Assembly: GCA_013151275.1 (NCBI GenBank)
Contig: JAADIP010000105.1
Span: 1-39,215 of the forward strand
Length of the DNA stretch: 39,215 bases
Direction of reading: 5' to 3'
Origin: Calditrichota bacterium
GTDB lineage: Bacteria > Calditrichota > Calditrichia > Calditrichales > Calditrichaceae
In this document: positions 26,728-36,091 of the stretch, one piece after another
Numbering within the stretch: position 1 is the stretch's first letter
How the letters are laid out: every line of letters begins with the position of its first letter
The notes under the pieces: model-generated
Databases searched by the model: none
What the model was told of the DNA's origin: nothing
What the model saw: the letters and a program-made list of their open reading frames with translations, nothing else
Position numbers and translations under genes: made by a program

Positions 26728-27576
26728 ATGAAATTAAGACTACTATTGATCGTGAGCTTGTTCCTGTCGTTCACTCTGGCTAACGTAGTTTTTGCTCAGC
26801 AATCATACAATTATGAAGAGATGACGCAGGAACAGTACAATGCCTTGTTAACCGAATGGCAACAAAGACTGGATACAGCCAAAAAGGGCATTGCTGATGA
26901 AGAAGCCAAAATTGAACAGTTGAAAAAAGAATATGACAACCTTCAGGCTCAAATCGATCAAACCTGGGATGAAATCTTTAAATTAGCCGAATCTAATAAA
27001 AATGCCTATGACAGCTTTTCCGGAAATTTAAATCAATTGCGCAACGATGTTCGCGCTTTCCTGAATCTCTCTCCCGAAGAGATTTACAGCCGGAGCAACG
27101 AACTCGAAGAATTACAGGCTAAATTGGATGAAGTCAAAAAAGATCCTTTTTCCGCGACTGCCGAAAACTCAAAATTGATCGCCGAAATTCAAAGTCTGGT
27201 CGATCAGGCTCGCGAAAAAGCAAAAACGGCAGTGCCTCCTACCTATACCGTAATGAAAGGTGATTATCTGTGGAAAATAGCGGCAAAAGACGATATTTAC
27301 GGTAATCCTTACGCCTGGATGCGCATCTACACTTCCAACTTAGATCAAATTAAAGATCCCGATTTGATTTATCCGAATCAGGCTCTTGCCATTCCCAGAG
27401 CTGTTGGACCCAATGAATACCTTGTGCAAAAAGGTGAATTTCTTTCCAAAATTGCCGGCTATCCCAATGTTTACGGCGATTCGTTCAAATGGCAAAAACT
27501 GTACGAATCAAATAAGAGCTTTATCAGCGATCCAAATCTGATCTATCCTTTTCAGGTGTTGAAGATTGCTCGCTAA
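26728..27576 (+). CDS. Secreted coiled-coil protein with two LysM domains
   Basis: A 282-aa exported protein. The signal peptide is cut near VFA|QQ (residue 23). A helical coiled-coil region (about 30-165) is followed by two tandem LysM-type modules: about 173-224 (YTVMKGDYLWKIAAKDDIYG ending IYPNQALAIPR) and about 231-282 (YLVQKGEFLSKIA ending IYPFQVLKIAR). LysM modules bind peptidoglycan glycan chains. Both share an unusual spacing with an inserted YGN/YGD and a W residue, so they are relatives of each other. A strong terminator follows. It was probably made together with the preceding coiled-coil lipoprotein, linking wall and outer membrane. Confidence 0.88.
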   Translation: MKLRLLLIVSLFLSFTLANVVFAQQSYNYEEMTQEQYNALLTEWQQRLDTAKKGIADEEAKIEQLKKEYDNLQAQIDQTWDEIFKLAESNKNAYDSFSGNLNQLRNDVRAFLNLSPEEIYSRSNELEELQAKLDEVKKDPFSATAENSKLIAEIQSLVDQAREKAKTAVPPTYTVMKGDYLWKIAAKDDIYGNPYAWMRIYTSNLDQIKDPDLIYPNQALAIPRAVGPNEYLVQKGEFLSKIAGYPNVYGDSFKWQKLYESNKSFISDPNLIYPFQVLKIAR

Positions 27577-27600
27577 ACGTTTATGAACATCGGTTTGGAA

Positions 27601-27637
27601 AGGCTTCTGGTTGAGAAATACCAGAAGCCTTTTTTTT
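27601..27637 (+). terminator. Terminator of the LysM transcript
   Basis: A perfect 10-bp stem, AGGCTTCTGG (27601-27610) and CCAGAAGCCT (27621-27630), is followed by eight T in a row. It sits only 20 bases before the phoH start codon, so phoH needs read-through or a promoter hidden within this short interval. Confidence 0.93.
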
Positions 27638-27656
27638 GTTGTTACAAGAGGCAAAA

Positions 27657-28649
27657 ATGGCAGACATAACGGAAAAAATTTTTACAATACCCGATTCGGT
27701 TAACGCTTTATCGGTCTTCGGACACGGAGATTCCAATATCAAACTAATAGAAGAATTCTTTCGTGTCCGGCTGATAGCACGCGGTAATACCGTCAAAATA
27801 ATGGGCGAACCCGAAGAAGTCGAAAGCGCAATTCACGTTTTGGAAGACCTGATAGCTGCGGCAAAAAGAAAACGGATTTTTACCAGAGAAGACGTGCTCA
27901 CCTCAATTCAGATTGCCCGCTCCGTTTCCGACGGCGCGGATGTTTCCGCGATAACAAAGAAATCGGCTTTAAATGTTATTAATACCTTTTTGGGAGTTGT
28001 TAAACCGCGCACCGGCGGTCAGGAAAAGATGGTGGAAGCCCTGTCTGAAAATGATATTGTTTTTGCCATCGGACCCGCGGGAACGGGAAAAACTTATCTG
28101 GCTGTCGCCCTTTCGGTGGCGTATCTAAAAGAGAATCTCGTTAAAAAAATTGTCCTTGCCCGTCCCGCGGTGGAAGCCGGCGAAAGTCTCGGCTTTTTAC
28201 CCGGAGATTACAAAGAGAAAATCGATCCCTATTTAAAACCGCTTTACGACGCCTTGGAAGACATGCTTCCGAAAGATTTGTTAAAAAGGTTTGTCGATCA
28301 GGAAATAATCGAAATATTGCCCTTGGCTTATATGCGCGGCAGAACGCTGAACAACGCTTTTGTCATTCTCGATGAGGCTCAAAATACGACCTTTATGCAA
28401 ATGAAGATGTTTTTGACAAGATTGGGAGTCAACTCAAAATCCGTGATTACGGGCGATATTACACAAATCGATTTGCCGTCAAAAAAGGATTCCGGTTTGG
28501 TCAGCAGCTACAATGTGTTGTCCGGAATCGAAGGCATTGCCTTTGTGGAGCTCACCAACAAAGATGTTGTCAGGCATCCGTTGGTTAAAGACATCATCGA
28601 TGCTTACGAGCGGTTTGATCAAAAGCAAAACGGGAAAAAATCATCGTAA
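27657..28649 (+). CDS. PhoH-like ATPase (YbeZ family)
   Basis: A 330-aa cytoplasmic ATPase. An N-terminal KH-like RNA-binding segment (about residues 18-68, VFGHGDSNIKLIEEFF) precedes a P-loop helicase-like domain with Walker A GPAGTGKT (139-146) and Walker B FVILDEAQN. YbeZ-type PhoH proteins work with the RNase YbeY in ribosome and RNA quality control; no ybeY is present in the window. I chose ATG at 27657, preceded by AAGAGG, over an upstream in-frame TTG at 27636 that lies inside the terminator T-run. It heads a run of co-directional genes to secA. Confidence 0.93.
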   Translation: MADITEKIFTIPDSVNALSVFGHGDSNIKLIEEFFRVRLIARGNTVKIMGEPEEVESAIHVLEDLIAAAKRKRIFTREDVLTSIQIARSVSDGADVSAITKKSALNVINTFLGVVKPRTGGQEKMVEALSENDIVFAIGPAGTGKTYLAVALSVAYLKENLVKKIVLARPAVEAGESLGFLPGDYKEKIDPYLKPLYDALEDMLPKDLLKRFVDQEIIEILPLAYMRGRTLNNAFVILDEAQNTTFMQMKMFLTRLGVNSKSVITGDITQIDLPSKKDSGLVSSYNVLSGIEGIAFVELTNKDVVRHPLVKDIIDAYERFDQKQNGKKSS

Positions 28650-28733
28650 AACGTACAGCCGGTTGCTTGCACTGGTATTGTAAAATCGTTAGATTGTTGT
28701 TTTATCTTAGGTTTAAATGGGGGAGATAAAGAA

Positions 28734-29921
28734 ATGTCCGATTTTAAGGAAGTTGTGATTGTGGGCGCTGCGCGCACTCCTATCGGCAGCTTTGGAGGCG
28801 CGTTAAAAGATGTCCCTTCCCCGCGATTGGGAAGCATTGTCATTAAAGAGGCTCTTAAGCGTTCAGGAACGCCGTTTGAAGTTGTTGATGAAGTTATTAT
28901 GGGAAACGTTCTGCAAGCCAACGAGGGGCAGGCTCCCGCACGTCAGGCTGCACTCGGAGCCGGACTGGATAAGTCGGTGGCGTGTTTGACAATCAACAAG
29001 GTGTGCGGTTCGGGACTTAAAGCGGTGATGCTGGCTGCTCAGGCGATTATTACGGGAGACGCCGAAGTTGTGGTAGCCGGAGGTATGGAAAATATGAGTA
29101 TGGTTCCGTATTATTTACCCAATGCCCGCTTTGGGCATCGGCTGGGGCACGGACAGGTGGTTGACGGAATGATCAGAGACGGATTGTGGGATGTGTACAA
29201 TGATTTTCACATGGGAGACGCAGCCGAATTATGCGCCAGAGAATGCAATATTCCGCGCGAAGCTCAGGATGAATTTGCCGTGTTAAGTTACAAGCGCGCT
29301 TTGGAAGCTCAGGAAAAAGGCTGGTTTAAAGAAGAAATTGTTCCGGTTGAAGTTCCGCAGCGCAAAGGAGATCCCGTAATTGTCGATCGCGACGAAGAGC
29401 CGGGCAGAGTAATATTCGACAAAATCCCCAAATTAAAACCCGCCTTTCAAAAAGACGGAACGGTCACGGCTGCAAATTCCTCAAAAATCAATGACGGAGC
29501 GGCGGCGGTTGTTGTGATGTCCCGGGAAAAAGCGGACGAACTGGGCTTAAAACCACTTTTCCGTGTCTTGTCGCAGGCATCCACGGCAAAAGCGCCGGAG
29601 TATTTTACAACGGCTCCCGCGGATTCAATAAGAAAAGCGCTTAATAAAGTCAATTTAACGGTGGACGATATCGATTTGTTTGAAATTAATGAAGCCTTTG
29701 CCGTGGTCACAATCATCAACAATCGATTGTTGAATCTTCCCGTCGAAAAAGTAAACATTCATGGCGGAGCCGTGGCGCTCGGACATCCCATCGGCGCGAG
29801 CGGGGCAAGAATTCTTACAACCTTACTGTACGCCATGAAACGTAAAAAAGCTAAACGTGGGGTGGCTTCTCTCTGTATCGGAGGAGGGGAAGCTTCTACT
29901 TTGGTTGTGGAATCATTATGA
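28734..29921 (+). CDS. Acetyl-CoA C-acetyltransferase (thiolase)
   Basis: A 395-aa biosynthetic-length thiolase that joins or splits acetyl-CoA and acetoacetyl-CoA. The acyl-carrying C91 is in [10 protein letters not shown]. The C-terminal H351 ([10 protein letters not shown]) and C381 (CIGGGEAST) complete the catalytic set, matching the spacing of known acetoacetyl-CoA thiolases. GGMENMS is also present. A GGGGGAG site precedes the ATG. The next gene, 10 bases on, is a 3-hydroxyacyl-CoA dehydrogenase, so together they make or use 3-hydroxybutyryl-CoA. No enoyl-CoA hydratase or acyl-CoA dehydrogenase is adjacent. Confidence 0.95.
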   Translation: MSDFKEVVIVGAARTPIGSFGGALKDVPSPRLGSIVIKEALKRSGTPFEVVDEVIMGNVLQANEGQAPARQAALGAGLDKSVACLTINKVCGSGLKAVMLAAQAIITGDAEVVVAGGMENMSMVPYYLPNARFGHRLGHGQVVDGMIRDGLWDVYNDFHMGDAAELCARECNIPREAQDEFAVLSYKRALEAQEKGWFKEEIVPVEVPQRKGDPVIVDRDEEPGRVIFDKIPKLKPAFQKDGTVTAANSSKINDGAAAVVVMSREKADELGLKPLFRVLSQASTAKAPEYFTTAPADSIRKALNKVNLTVDDIDLFEINEAFAVVTIINNRLLNLPVEKVNIHGGAVALGHPIGASGARILTTLLYAMKRKKAKRGVASLCIGGGEASTLVVESL

Positions 29922-29931
29922 GAGGCAGATT

Positions 29932-30780
29932 ATGAAAAAAAATATCGCAGTTATCGGCGCGGGAACCATGGGCAACGGAATTGCTCATGTGTTCGCTTCA
30001 TTCGGTTATCAGGTCGATTTAATCGATGTGCAAAAAGACATTCTCGAATCGGCATTAAAAAAAATTGAAATCAATTTGAACCGTCAGTTAAAAAAAGGCG
30101 TTATCCGGGAAAATCAGGTTTCGGAAACGCTTAACCGCATTCGGATATCTACCGAAATGCAGACCGCGGCTCAGGCTGGTCTGGTTATTGAAGCGGTTAT
30201 CGAAAATGATAATGTTAAAAAAGATATTTTTAAAAAACTGGACGAACTCTGTCAGCCCGAAACAATTTTGGCGTCCAACACGTCTTCGATTTCCATAACG
30301 GAATTGGCGGCGGTAACGTCCAGACCGGACAAGGTTATCGGCATGCATTTTATGAACCCGGTGCCTGTAATGAAACTGGTCGAAATAATCCGGGGATTAT
30401 CTACTTCGGACGAAACGTTTAATACGGTGTTTGAAACGGCAAAATCGCTGCAAAAAACGCCGGTGGAAGTAAACGATTATCCGGGGTTTATTTCTAACCG
30501 GATTTTAATGCCGATGATTAACGAAGCCGTTTACTGTTTGATGGAAGGCGTGGCGGATAAAGAGGCGATAGATACCGTGATGAAGTTGGGGATGAATCAT
30601 CCGATGGGTCCGCTGACTCTTGCGGATTTTATCGGGCTTGATGTTTGTCTTAATATTTTGGAAGTTCTCTACAAGGGCTTGGGTGATCCCAAATACCGTC
30701 CCTGCCCGTTGTTAAAGAAAATGGTGGCAGCGGGACATTTAGGAAGAAAAACCAAAAAAGGATTTTATACATACGAGTGA
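29932..30780 (+). CDS. 3-hydroxybutyryl-CoA dehydrogenase
   Basis: A 282-aa NAD(P)-dependent enzyme interconverting acetoacetyl-CoA and 3-hydroxybutyryl-CoA. The Rossmann motif [13 protein letters not shown] is at residues 6-18 with D29/D32 after the second strand. The catalytic histidine is H139 in [15 protein letters not shown], and the C-terminal dimer domain (about 186-282) has the usual [18 protein letters not shown] chose ATG at 29932, preceded by AGAGG; the frame stays open upstream inside the thiolase gene. Size is standard for the Hbd/PaaH single-domain family. Confidence 0.95.
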   Translation: MKKNIAVIGAGTMGNGIAHVFASFGYQVDLIDVQKDILESALKKIEINLNRQLKKGVIRENQVSETLNRIRISTEMQTAAQAGLVIEAVIENDNVKKDIFKKLDELCQPETILASNTSSISITELAAVTSRPDKVIGMHFMNPVPVMKLVEIIRGLSTSDETFNTVFETAKSLQKTPVEVNDYPGFISNRILMPMINEAVYCLMEGVADKEAIDTVMKLGMNHPMGPLTLADFIGLDVCLNILEVLYKGLGDPKYRPCPLLKKMVAAGHLGRKTKKGFYTYE

Positions 30781-30782
30781 AA

Positions 30783-31244
30783 ATGTCAAGAAGAAAAGAA
30801 CGGGAAATTGTTTTAAAAGTCTTGTTCGCTCAGGAATACAATCCGATTCCCTATACTCAACAACTGGATTTTATCCTGTCAGAGGATGACGATATCGAAG
30901 CGGTTACGCCTTTTGTGAAAAAGATGATTGAAAAATGTCTGGAATTGCATGAGGAATTGGATGAACGGATCAAGACCAAACTGATTAACTGGGACTTCAA
31001 TCGCGTCGCCACCATGGACAGGATTCTGTTAAGGATGGCATTGGTTGAATTTATGTGTTTTGAGGACATCCCGCCGGAAGTCACGATTGACGAGATGATC
31101 GAAATCGGTAAAAAGTACAGCACCTCCAACAGCGGTAAATTTATTAACGGAATTCTGGATGCGCTGCTAAAAGAACTTAAAGCGGAAAAAAAGATAAAGA
31201 AATCGGGTAGAGGATTGATTACAAAAGTCAGGTTGAATGATTAA
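30783..31244 (+). CDS. nusB: Transcription antitermination factor NusB
   Basis: A 153-aa helical RNA-binding protein that, with NusE (S10), joins antitermination complexes on rRNA operons. The N-terminus MSRRKEREIVLKVLFA and the segment WDFNRVATMDRILLRMALVEF are typical, and the C-terminal part has EIGKKYSTSNSGKFINGILDALL. The ATG at 30783 gives the family N-terminus; an in-frame GTG at 30777 overlaps the previous stop and adds two residues. Overlap or near overlap with the dehydrogenase implies a shared transcript. Confidence 0.93.
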   Translation: MSRRKEREIVLKVLFAQEYNPIPYTQQLDFILSEDDDIEAVTPFVKKMIEKCLELHEELDERIKTKLINWDFNRVATMDRILLRMALVEFMCFEDIPPEVTIDEMIEIGKKYSTSNSGKFINGILDALLKELKAEKKIKKSGRGLITKVRLND

Positions 31245-31246
31245 TT

Positions 31247-31957
31247 ATGGCAATTGCAATTATTTCCGATATTCACGGGAACCTTGAAGCGTTATCCACC
31301 GCTCTTGATTATATCAAAAAGCAGGGAATTAATGAGATTTATTGTCTGGGCGATATCGTGGGTTACGGACCCAATCCCAACGAATGCGTGGAAATCGTTC
31401 GTCAGCAATGCAAGGTGGTTCTGATGGGCAATCACGATTATGCGGCGATCGGATTGGCGCGAATCGAATACTTTAACGAATACGCCAAAAGGGCGACTTA
31501 CTGGACAATGGACCGGTTGTCGCAGGAGAATTACGAATTTTTGAAAGCGCTGCCGTTTATGTATCAGACCGATAGAATGATAATGGTTCACGCCTCGCCC
31601 ACCAATCCCGAACACTGGTATTATATTTTGTCCATGAGCGACGCGCAAATGGAAATGCAGAGCTTTAAACAAAATATCTGCTTTGTGGGGCATTCCCATG
31701 TTCCGGTGATTTTCAACCAAAAAGCAGCCATACGCGACAACATTTCAATTGAACCAAATCAAAAATATATCGTTAATGTAGGGAGTATCGGTCAACCGCG
31801 GGACGGCGATCCCAGATTATGTTTTGTTATTTTTGAGCCCGATACGGGACAGATAAATTATGTACGTTTAGAATATGATATCGAGAATACATATCAAAAA
31901 ATTATTAAAAACGGATTACCAACGTTTTTGGCAGAACGTCTATTAAAGGGGTATTAA
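31247..31957 (+). CDS. Calcineurin-like metallophosphoesterase
   Basis: A 236-aa two-metal phosphoesterase. The metal-binding motifs appear in order: SDIHGN (D8, H10), GDIVGYGPNP, GNHDYA, VHASP and GHSHVP. This is the full set of the YfcE/Ap4A-hydrolase-like family. The substrate cannot be told from sequence; relatives cleave phosphodiesters or dinucleoside polyphosphates. It starts 2 bases after nusB and ends 5 bases before secA, so it is an internal operon gene. Confidence 0.9.
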   Translation: MAIAIISDIHGNLEALSTALDYIKKQGINEIYCLGDIVGYGPNPNECVEIVRQQCKVVLMGNHDYAAIGLARIEYFNEYAKRATYWTMDRLSQENYEFLKALPFMYQTDRMIMVHASPTNPEHWYYILSMSDAQMEMQSFKQNICFVGHSHVPVIFNQKAAIRDNISIEPNQKYIVNVGSIGQPRDGDPRLCFVIFEPDTGQINYVRLEYDIENTYQKIIKNGLPTFLAERLLKGY

Positions 31958-31962
31958 AAACT

Positions 31963-34935
31963 ATGATCCAAAATTTCATTACAAAAATATTCGGCACAAA
32001 GCACGAGAGAGATGTTAAAAAAATATGGCCCTATGTTGCACAAATTAATGAATATTTTGATGAATATGAAAAATTAACGGATGAAGAATTACGCGGCAAG
32101 ACCGATGAATTTCGTCAGCGTCTGAAAGAGGGCGAAACGGTGGACGATCTTTTACCGGAAGCCTTTGCCGTCGTTAAACAGGCGTGTAAGCGATTGCTGG
32201 GCAAAAAATGGATGGTCGTGGGGCGCGAAACCACCTGGGATATGGTGCCGTTTGACGTTCAGTTGATAGGCGGAGTCGTATTGCATCAGGGAAAAATCGC
32301 CGAGATGGCAACCGGTGAAGGAAAAACGCTGGTCGCCACCATGCCGTTGTACTTAAACGCTCTGGAGGGCAAAGGCGCGCATTTAGTAACCGTTAACGAT
32401 TATCTTGCGCAGCGTGACGCCGAATGGATGGGCGAAGTTTTTAAATTTCTCGGAATGACGGTCGGCGTGATTTTGAGCAACATGGACCCTCAGCAACGCA
32501 GAGAGGCGTACAGTTGCGATATCACTTACGGAACCAATAATGAATTCGGTTTTGACTACCTGCGCGATAACATGGCTTCGTCTCCGGAAGATATCGTCCA
32601 GATAAGAGGACATCATTACGCCATTGTTGACGAAGTCGATAGCGTTTTAATTGACGAAGCGCGGACTCCTTTGATTATCAGCGGTCCCGTCAGCGGCGAC
32701 AGCACTTCTCAAAAATTCAAAGATTTAAAACCTTATGTGGAACGTCTCGTCGCCAATCAGAACCGATTGGTTAACCGCCTGATTTACGAAGCCGAGCAAT
32801 TGCTCGATCAGGGAAAGCACAAAGAAGCGGGCATGAAGTTGCTCATCGCCGAGCGCGGAGCGCCCAAAAACCGCAAGTTATTAAAATTGTATCACGAGAA
32901 AGGGGTTAAAACCCTGGTACAGGAAGTCGAGAATGATTACCTGCGCGATAAAGCTCAGAATAAGGTTTCGGATGAAACTTACTTCGGCGATTTGTATTAC
33001 ATCATCGACGAGAAAAATCATATTATCGATTTAACAGAAAAAGGCAGGGAAGAATTAAATCCGAATGATCCCGATATGTTCCTGCTTCCCGATTTGGGCG
33101 ATGAAATAGCCAAAATCGAAAGCGATCCCGACCTATCTTACGAAGAAAAACTGATTCGCAAGGAAGAAGTTCACAGCCTTTATTCCGAACGCAGCGAAAA
33201 AATTCAGAACATAGCCCAGTTATTGCGAGCATATACTCTTTATGAAAGAGACCAGGAATATGTGGTTCAGGACGGCAAAGTATTAATCGTTGACGAATTC
33301 ACCGGACGTATTTTGCACGGTCGTCGTTACAGCGACGGTTTGCATCAGGCGATTGAAGCCAAAGAAAACGTGCAGATCGAAAAAGAAACGCAAACTTTAG
33401 CCACAATTACCCTGCAAAATTACTTTAGAATGTACGATAAATTAGCGGGAATGACCGGTACCGCCGAAACCGAAGCGGCGGAATTCTGGGAAATTTACAA
33501 GCTGGATGTGATTGTGGTTCCGACCAATAAACCGGTGGTTCGTATCGATTATGAAGACGTGGTTTACCGGAGTAAGCGTGAAAAGTACAACGCGGTGATT
33601 GAGCAAATCATCAAAGAACGCGAAAAAGGACGACCGATTCTTGTCGGTACCACCACTGTGGAAGTGTCCGAAATTTTGAGCCGGATGCTCAAGCGGCGCG
33701 GAATTCCTCATAACGTATTAAACGCCAAACACCATGCCCGCGAGGCGGAAATTATCGCGCATGCCGGCGAACCGCGCGCAGTGACAATTGCCACCAATAT
33801 GGCTGGTCGCGGTACGGACATCAAATTGGGCGAAGGAGTGGTGGAAGCCGGCGGTTTGGCGATTATCGGTACGGAACGCCACGAATCCCGACGCATCGAT
33901 CGTCAGTTGCGCGGGCGCGCCGGACGTCAGGGCGACCCCGGCAGCAGTGTCTTTTTCCTCAGTCTGGAAGACGATTTAATGCGGCTTTTCGGAAGCGAAC
34001 GCGTCGCCCGGATTATGGATCGTCTCGGCGTGCAGGAAGGCGAAGTTATTACGCATTCGATGATTACGCGCTCCATCGAAAAAGCGCAGAAAAAGGTAGA
34101 AATGCAGAACTTTGCCATTCGTAAACGTCTGTTGGAATACGACGATGTTATGAATCAGCAGCGCGAAATTATATACGACCGGCGAAGAGTCGCGCTTATG
34201 CAGGAAGACACGCGGGAAGAAGTCGAAAGCATATTGGATGAGTTTATCGAGCATAAACTCGACTTGTATGTTCCGCCAAGAGCGCATTACGAAGAATGGC
34301 AACTGGATAGTCTGGAAACAGACCTCGGCAATGTTTTGAACATTTCGCTCTATCAGGTTAAACAGAACATTCAGGACTACGATCGCGAAAGTCTGCAACA
34401 ATATATTAAAGATCAGGCACTGCGCATTTATGAACTGAAAGAGAAACGCATCGGTCGTGAACGCATGTCCGTTCTTGAGCGCTACTTTATTTTGAGAGTG
34501 ATCGATGATAAATGGAAAGATCATCTCTATCAAATGGACATGTTAAAAGAAGGCATTCACCTGCGCGCTTACGGGCAGAAGGATCCGCTGGTTGAATACA
34601 AACGTGAAGCCTACACTATGTTCGAAAACCTGATTCATGAAATTAACGAAGAGACTCTGCATTGGCTGTGGAGATTCCAATTGGTCGAAGAACCTGTCAA
34701 TCGGGCGGAAGCGCGTCAAAGACAACCGCAGCATGTTCAGCTTATTCATGAAACCGCTTCCGGCATGGCTTTTGATTCGTCATTTCAGGAAGAGAGCGAT
34801 ATCCAAAAAGCGGGTAAGCAGCGTTCAAGCAAAAAGCAGCCGATTCGCGTAGGTGAAAAGATCGGACCGAACGATCCGTGTCCGTGCGGGAGCGGAAAAA
34901 AATACAAAAAGTGCCACGGCGCTTTAAACAGTTAA
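31963..34935 (+). CDS. secA: Preprotein translocase ATPase SecA
   Basis: A 990-aa motor that pushes unfolded proteins through SecYEG. Walker A is MATGEGKT (residues 115-122) and Walker B is AIVDEVDSVLIDEARTP. The second motor domain has TNMAGRGTDIKLG and the helical wing ends in the SEC-C zinc finger C973/C975/C984/H985. Compared with E. coli (901 aa), there is an insertion of roughly 100 residues at about 245-410, in and around the first nucleotide domain and preprotein cross-linking region, rich in charged helix. Similar long forms occur in the FCB group. A terminator follows directly. Confidence 0.97.
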   Translation: MIQNFITKIFGTKHERDVKKIWPYVAQINEYFDEYEKLTDEELRGKTDEFRQRLKEGETVDDLLPEAFAVVKQACKRLLGKKWMVVGRETTWDMVPFDVQLIGGVVLHQGKIAEMATGEGKTLVATMPLYLNALEGKGAHLVTVNDYLAQRDAEWMGEVFKFLGMTVGVILSNMDPQQRREAYSCDITYGTNNEFGFDYLRDNMASSPEDIVQIRGHHYAIVDEVDSVLIDEARTPLIISGPVSGDSTSQKFKDLKPYVERLVANQNRLVNRLIYEAEQLLDQGKHKEAGMKLLIAERGAPKNRKLLKLYHEKGVKTLVQEVENDYLRDKAQNKVSDETYFGDLYYIIDEKNHIIDLTEKGREELNPNDPDMFLLPDLGDEIAKIESDPDLSYEEKLIRKEEVHSLYSERSEKIQNIAQLLRAYTLYERDQEYVVQDGKVLIVDEFTGRILHGRRYSDGLHQAIEAKENVQIEKETQTLATITLQNYFRMYDKLAGMTGTAETEAAEFWEIYKLDVIVVPTNKPVVRIDYEDVVYRSKREKYNAVIEQIIKEREKGRPILVGTTTVEVSEILSRMLKRRGIPHNVLNAKHHAREAEIIAHAGEPRAVTIATNMAGRGTDIKLGEGVVEAGGLAIIGTERHESRRIDRQLRGRAGRQGDPGSSVFFLSLEDDLMRLFGSERVARIMDRLGVQEGEVITHSMITRSIEKAQKKVEMQNFAIRKRLLEYDDVMNQQREIIYDRRRVALMQEDTREEVESILDEFIEHKLDLYVPPRAHYEEWQLDSLETDLGNVLNISLYQVKQNIQDYDRESLQQYIKDQALRIYELKEKRIGRERMSVLERYFILRVIDDKWKDHLYQMDMLKEGIHLRAYGQKDPLVEYKREAYTMFENLIHEINEETLHWLWRFQLVEEPVNRAEARQRQPQHVQLIHETASGMAFDSSFQEESDIQKAGKQRSSKKQPIRVGEKIGPNDPCPCGSGKKYKKCHGALNS

Positions 34936-34941
34936 TAGATG

Positions 34942-34969
34942 AAACCCGGTTTTAAAGCCGGGTTTTTTT
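34942..34969 (+). terminator. Terminator of secA
   Basis: An 8-bp stem AAACCCGG (34942-34949) and CCGGGTTT (34958-34965) with an 8-base loop runs into a stretch of seven T. It lies in the 47 bases between the converging secA and exchanger genes. Confidence 0.92.
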
Positions 34970-34982
34970 GTGGATGTAAAAA

Positions 34983-35906
34983 TTACTGTCTGAAAGTAAT
35001 AATCCAGCGGATTAAACTAATCACAATTAAAATAAAGCCTTCAAGGCGCGAAATTTTCCAGCCGGTGCGCATCATTATTACCACCGTTGTAACAAGCAAC
35101 ACCAGAATAAAAATATCCAGAGGCGCGTCTTTAGCCACGTGCAGCGGTCGGAGAATTGCGGCAAGTCCCAGAACGCCCATAATGTTAAACAGGTCGCTTC
35201 CGATCAGATTTCCGGCTGAAATTCCGTGACGCCCTTTGATGGCGGCTACCAATGACGTGGCAAATTCAGGCGCCGACGTACCCGCAGCCACAACCGTAAC
35301 GGCAATTGCCCATTCCGAGAGCCCCATCTTTTTTGCCAGAAATGACGCCGCTTCCACTAAAAAATGTCCGCCCGCCACAACAACGGCAAGTCCGGTAATC
35401 AACTGAACTATATGGTACCATCGAAAGTCGCCGCCGGAAATGTCTTCTTCGATTACTTCTTTATGAATAAACAGATAACTAAGGTAAGCGACCAGACAGG
35501 ATACAAGAAAAATTCCCTCCCAAAAGGCAATGGAATAATCTCTTAAAAAGAAAAGTAAAATTATGGAAATGGTTATTAATATGGTTCCTTCGCGATAGAC
35601 AATTTTAGGGCTTGTTTTGATTGTCTGCAATAAAGCCACGCCGCCGAGAATGAAACCCAAATTAAATATGTTGGAACCGACAATATTCCCTACCGAAATA
35701 TCCGGTTGATGTTTAATGGCAGCAGTAATGGTGACGGCAAATTCAGGCGCTGAAGTTCCGAGAGCAATAATGGTTAAACCCACCACCAGATCCGAAATAC
35801 CAAGTTTATAAGCAATTCTCGGCGCAGAGTCCACAATCCATAATGCCCCGAACCAAAGACAAACAACGCTCAGAATCAGTATTCCGATATTTACATATAA
35901 TTCCAT
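34983..35906 (-). CDS. CaCA-family Ca2+/Na+ (or H+) exchanger
   Basis: A 307-aa inner-membrane antiporter with about ten helices. It has the two inverted alpha repeats that form the ion site: VGLTIIALGTSAPEFAVTI with GNIVGSNIFNLG in the first half, and VTVVAAGTSAPEFATSLV with GNLIGSDLFNIMG in the second. The key glutamates of both GTSAPE motifs are kept. Length matches YrbG of E. coli (325 aa). The ion and coupling cation cannot be told. GAGGGGA precedes the ATG on the minus strand. It is alone on its strand, between converging secA and the divergent hydrolase gene. Confidence 0.93.
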   Translation of the reverse strand: MELYVNIGILILSVVCLWFGALWIVDSAPRIAYKLGISDLVVGLTIIALGTSAPEFAVTITAAIKHQPDISVGNIVGSNIFNLGFILGGVALLQTIKTSPKIVYREGTILITISIILLFFLRDYSIAFWEGIFLVSCLVAYLSYLFIHKEVIEEDISGGDFRWYHIVQLITGLAVVVAGGHFLVEAASFLAKKMGLSEWAIAVTVVAAGTSAPEFATSLVAAIKGRHGISAGNLIGSDLFNIMGVLGLAAILRPLHVAKDAPLDIFILVLLVTTVVIMMRTGWKISRLEGFILIVISLIRWIITFRQ

Positions 35907-36031
35907 ATATTCCCCTCAATTGAACAATAGATGTAAAACTAATAAATTAAACGTTTACCTTCAATAAGCCTGAACGGTTAAAACCACAATTTTGCCGTTT
36001 GTATTAACAATCTTTCTGCGGCACAAATAAA

Positions 36032-36060
36032 TTGCTTTAAATAGAGTGTCTTACTATTTT
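36032..36060 (+). promoter_or_regulatory. Candidate promoter of the hydrolase gene
   Basis: TTGCTT (36032-36037) and TATTTT (36055-36060) are 17 bases apart, in the 185-base divergent gap and 31 bases before the ATG. Confidence 0.35.
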
Positions 36061-36091
36061 TGTGAAGCAAAAATAAAGGATTATCGAGACC

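Noticed and set aside
29857-29931. Upstream start for the 3-hydroxybutyryl-CoA dehydrogenase
   Set aside because: Lies in the thiolase coding region; [14 protein letters not shown] at 29932 is the usual N-terminus.
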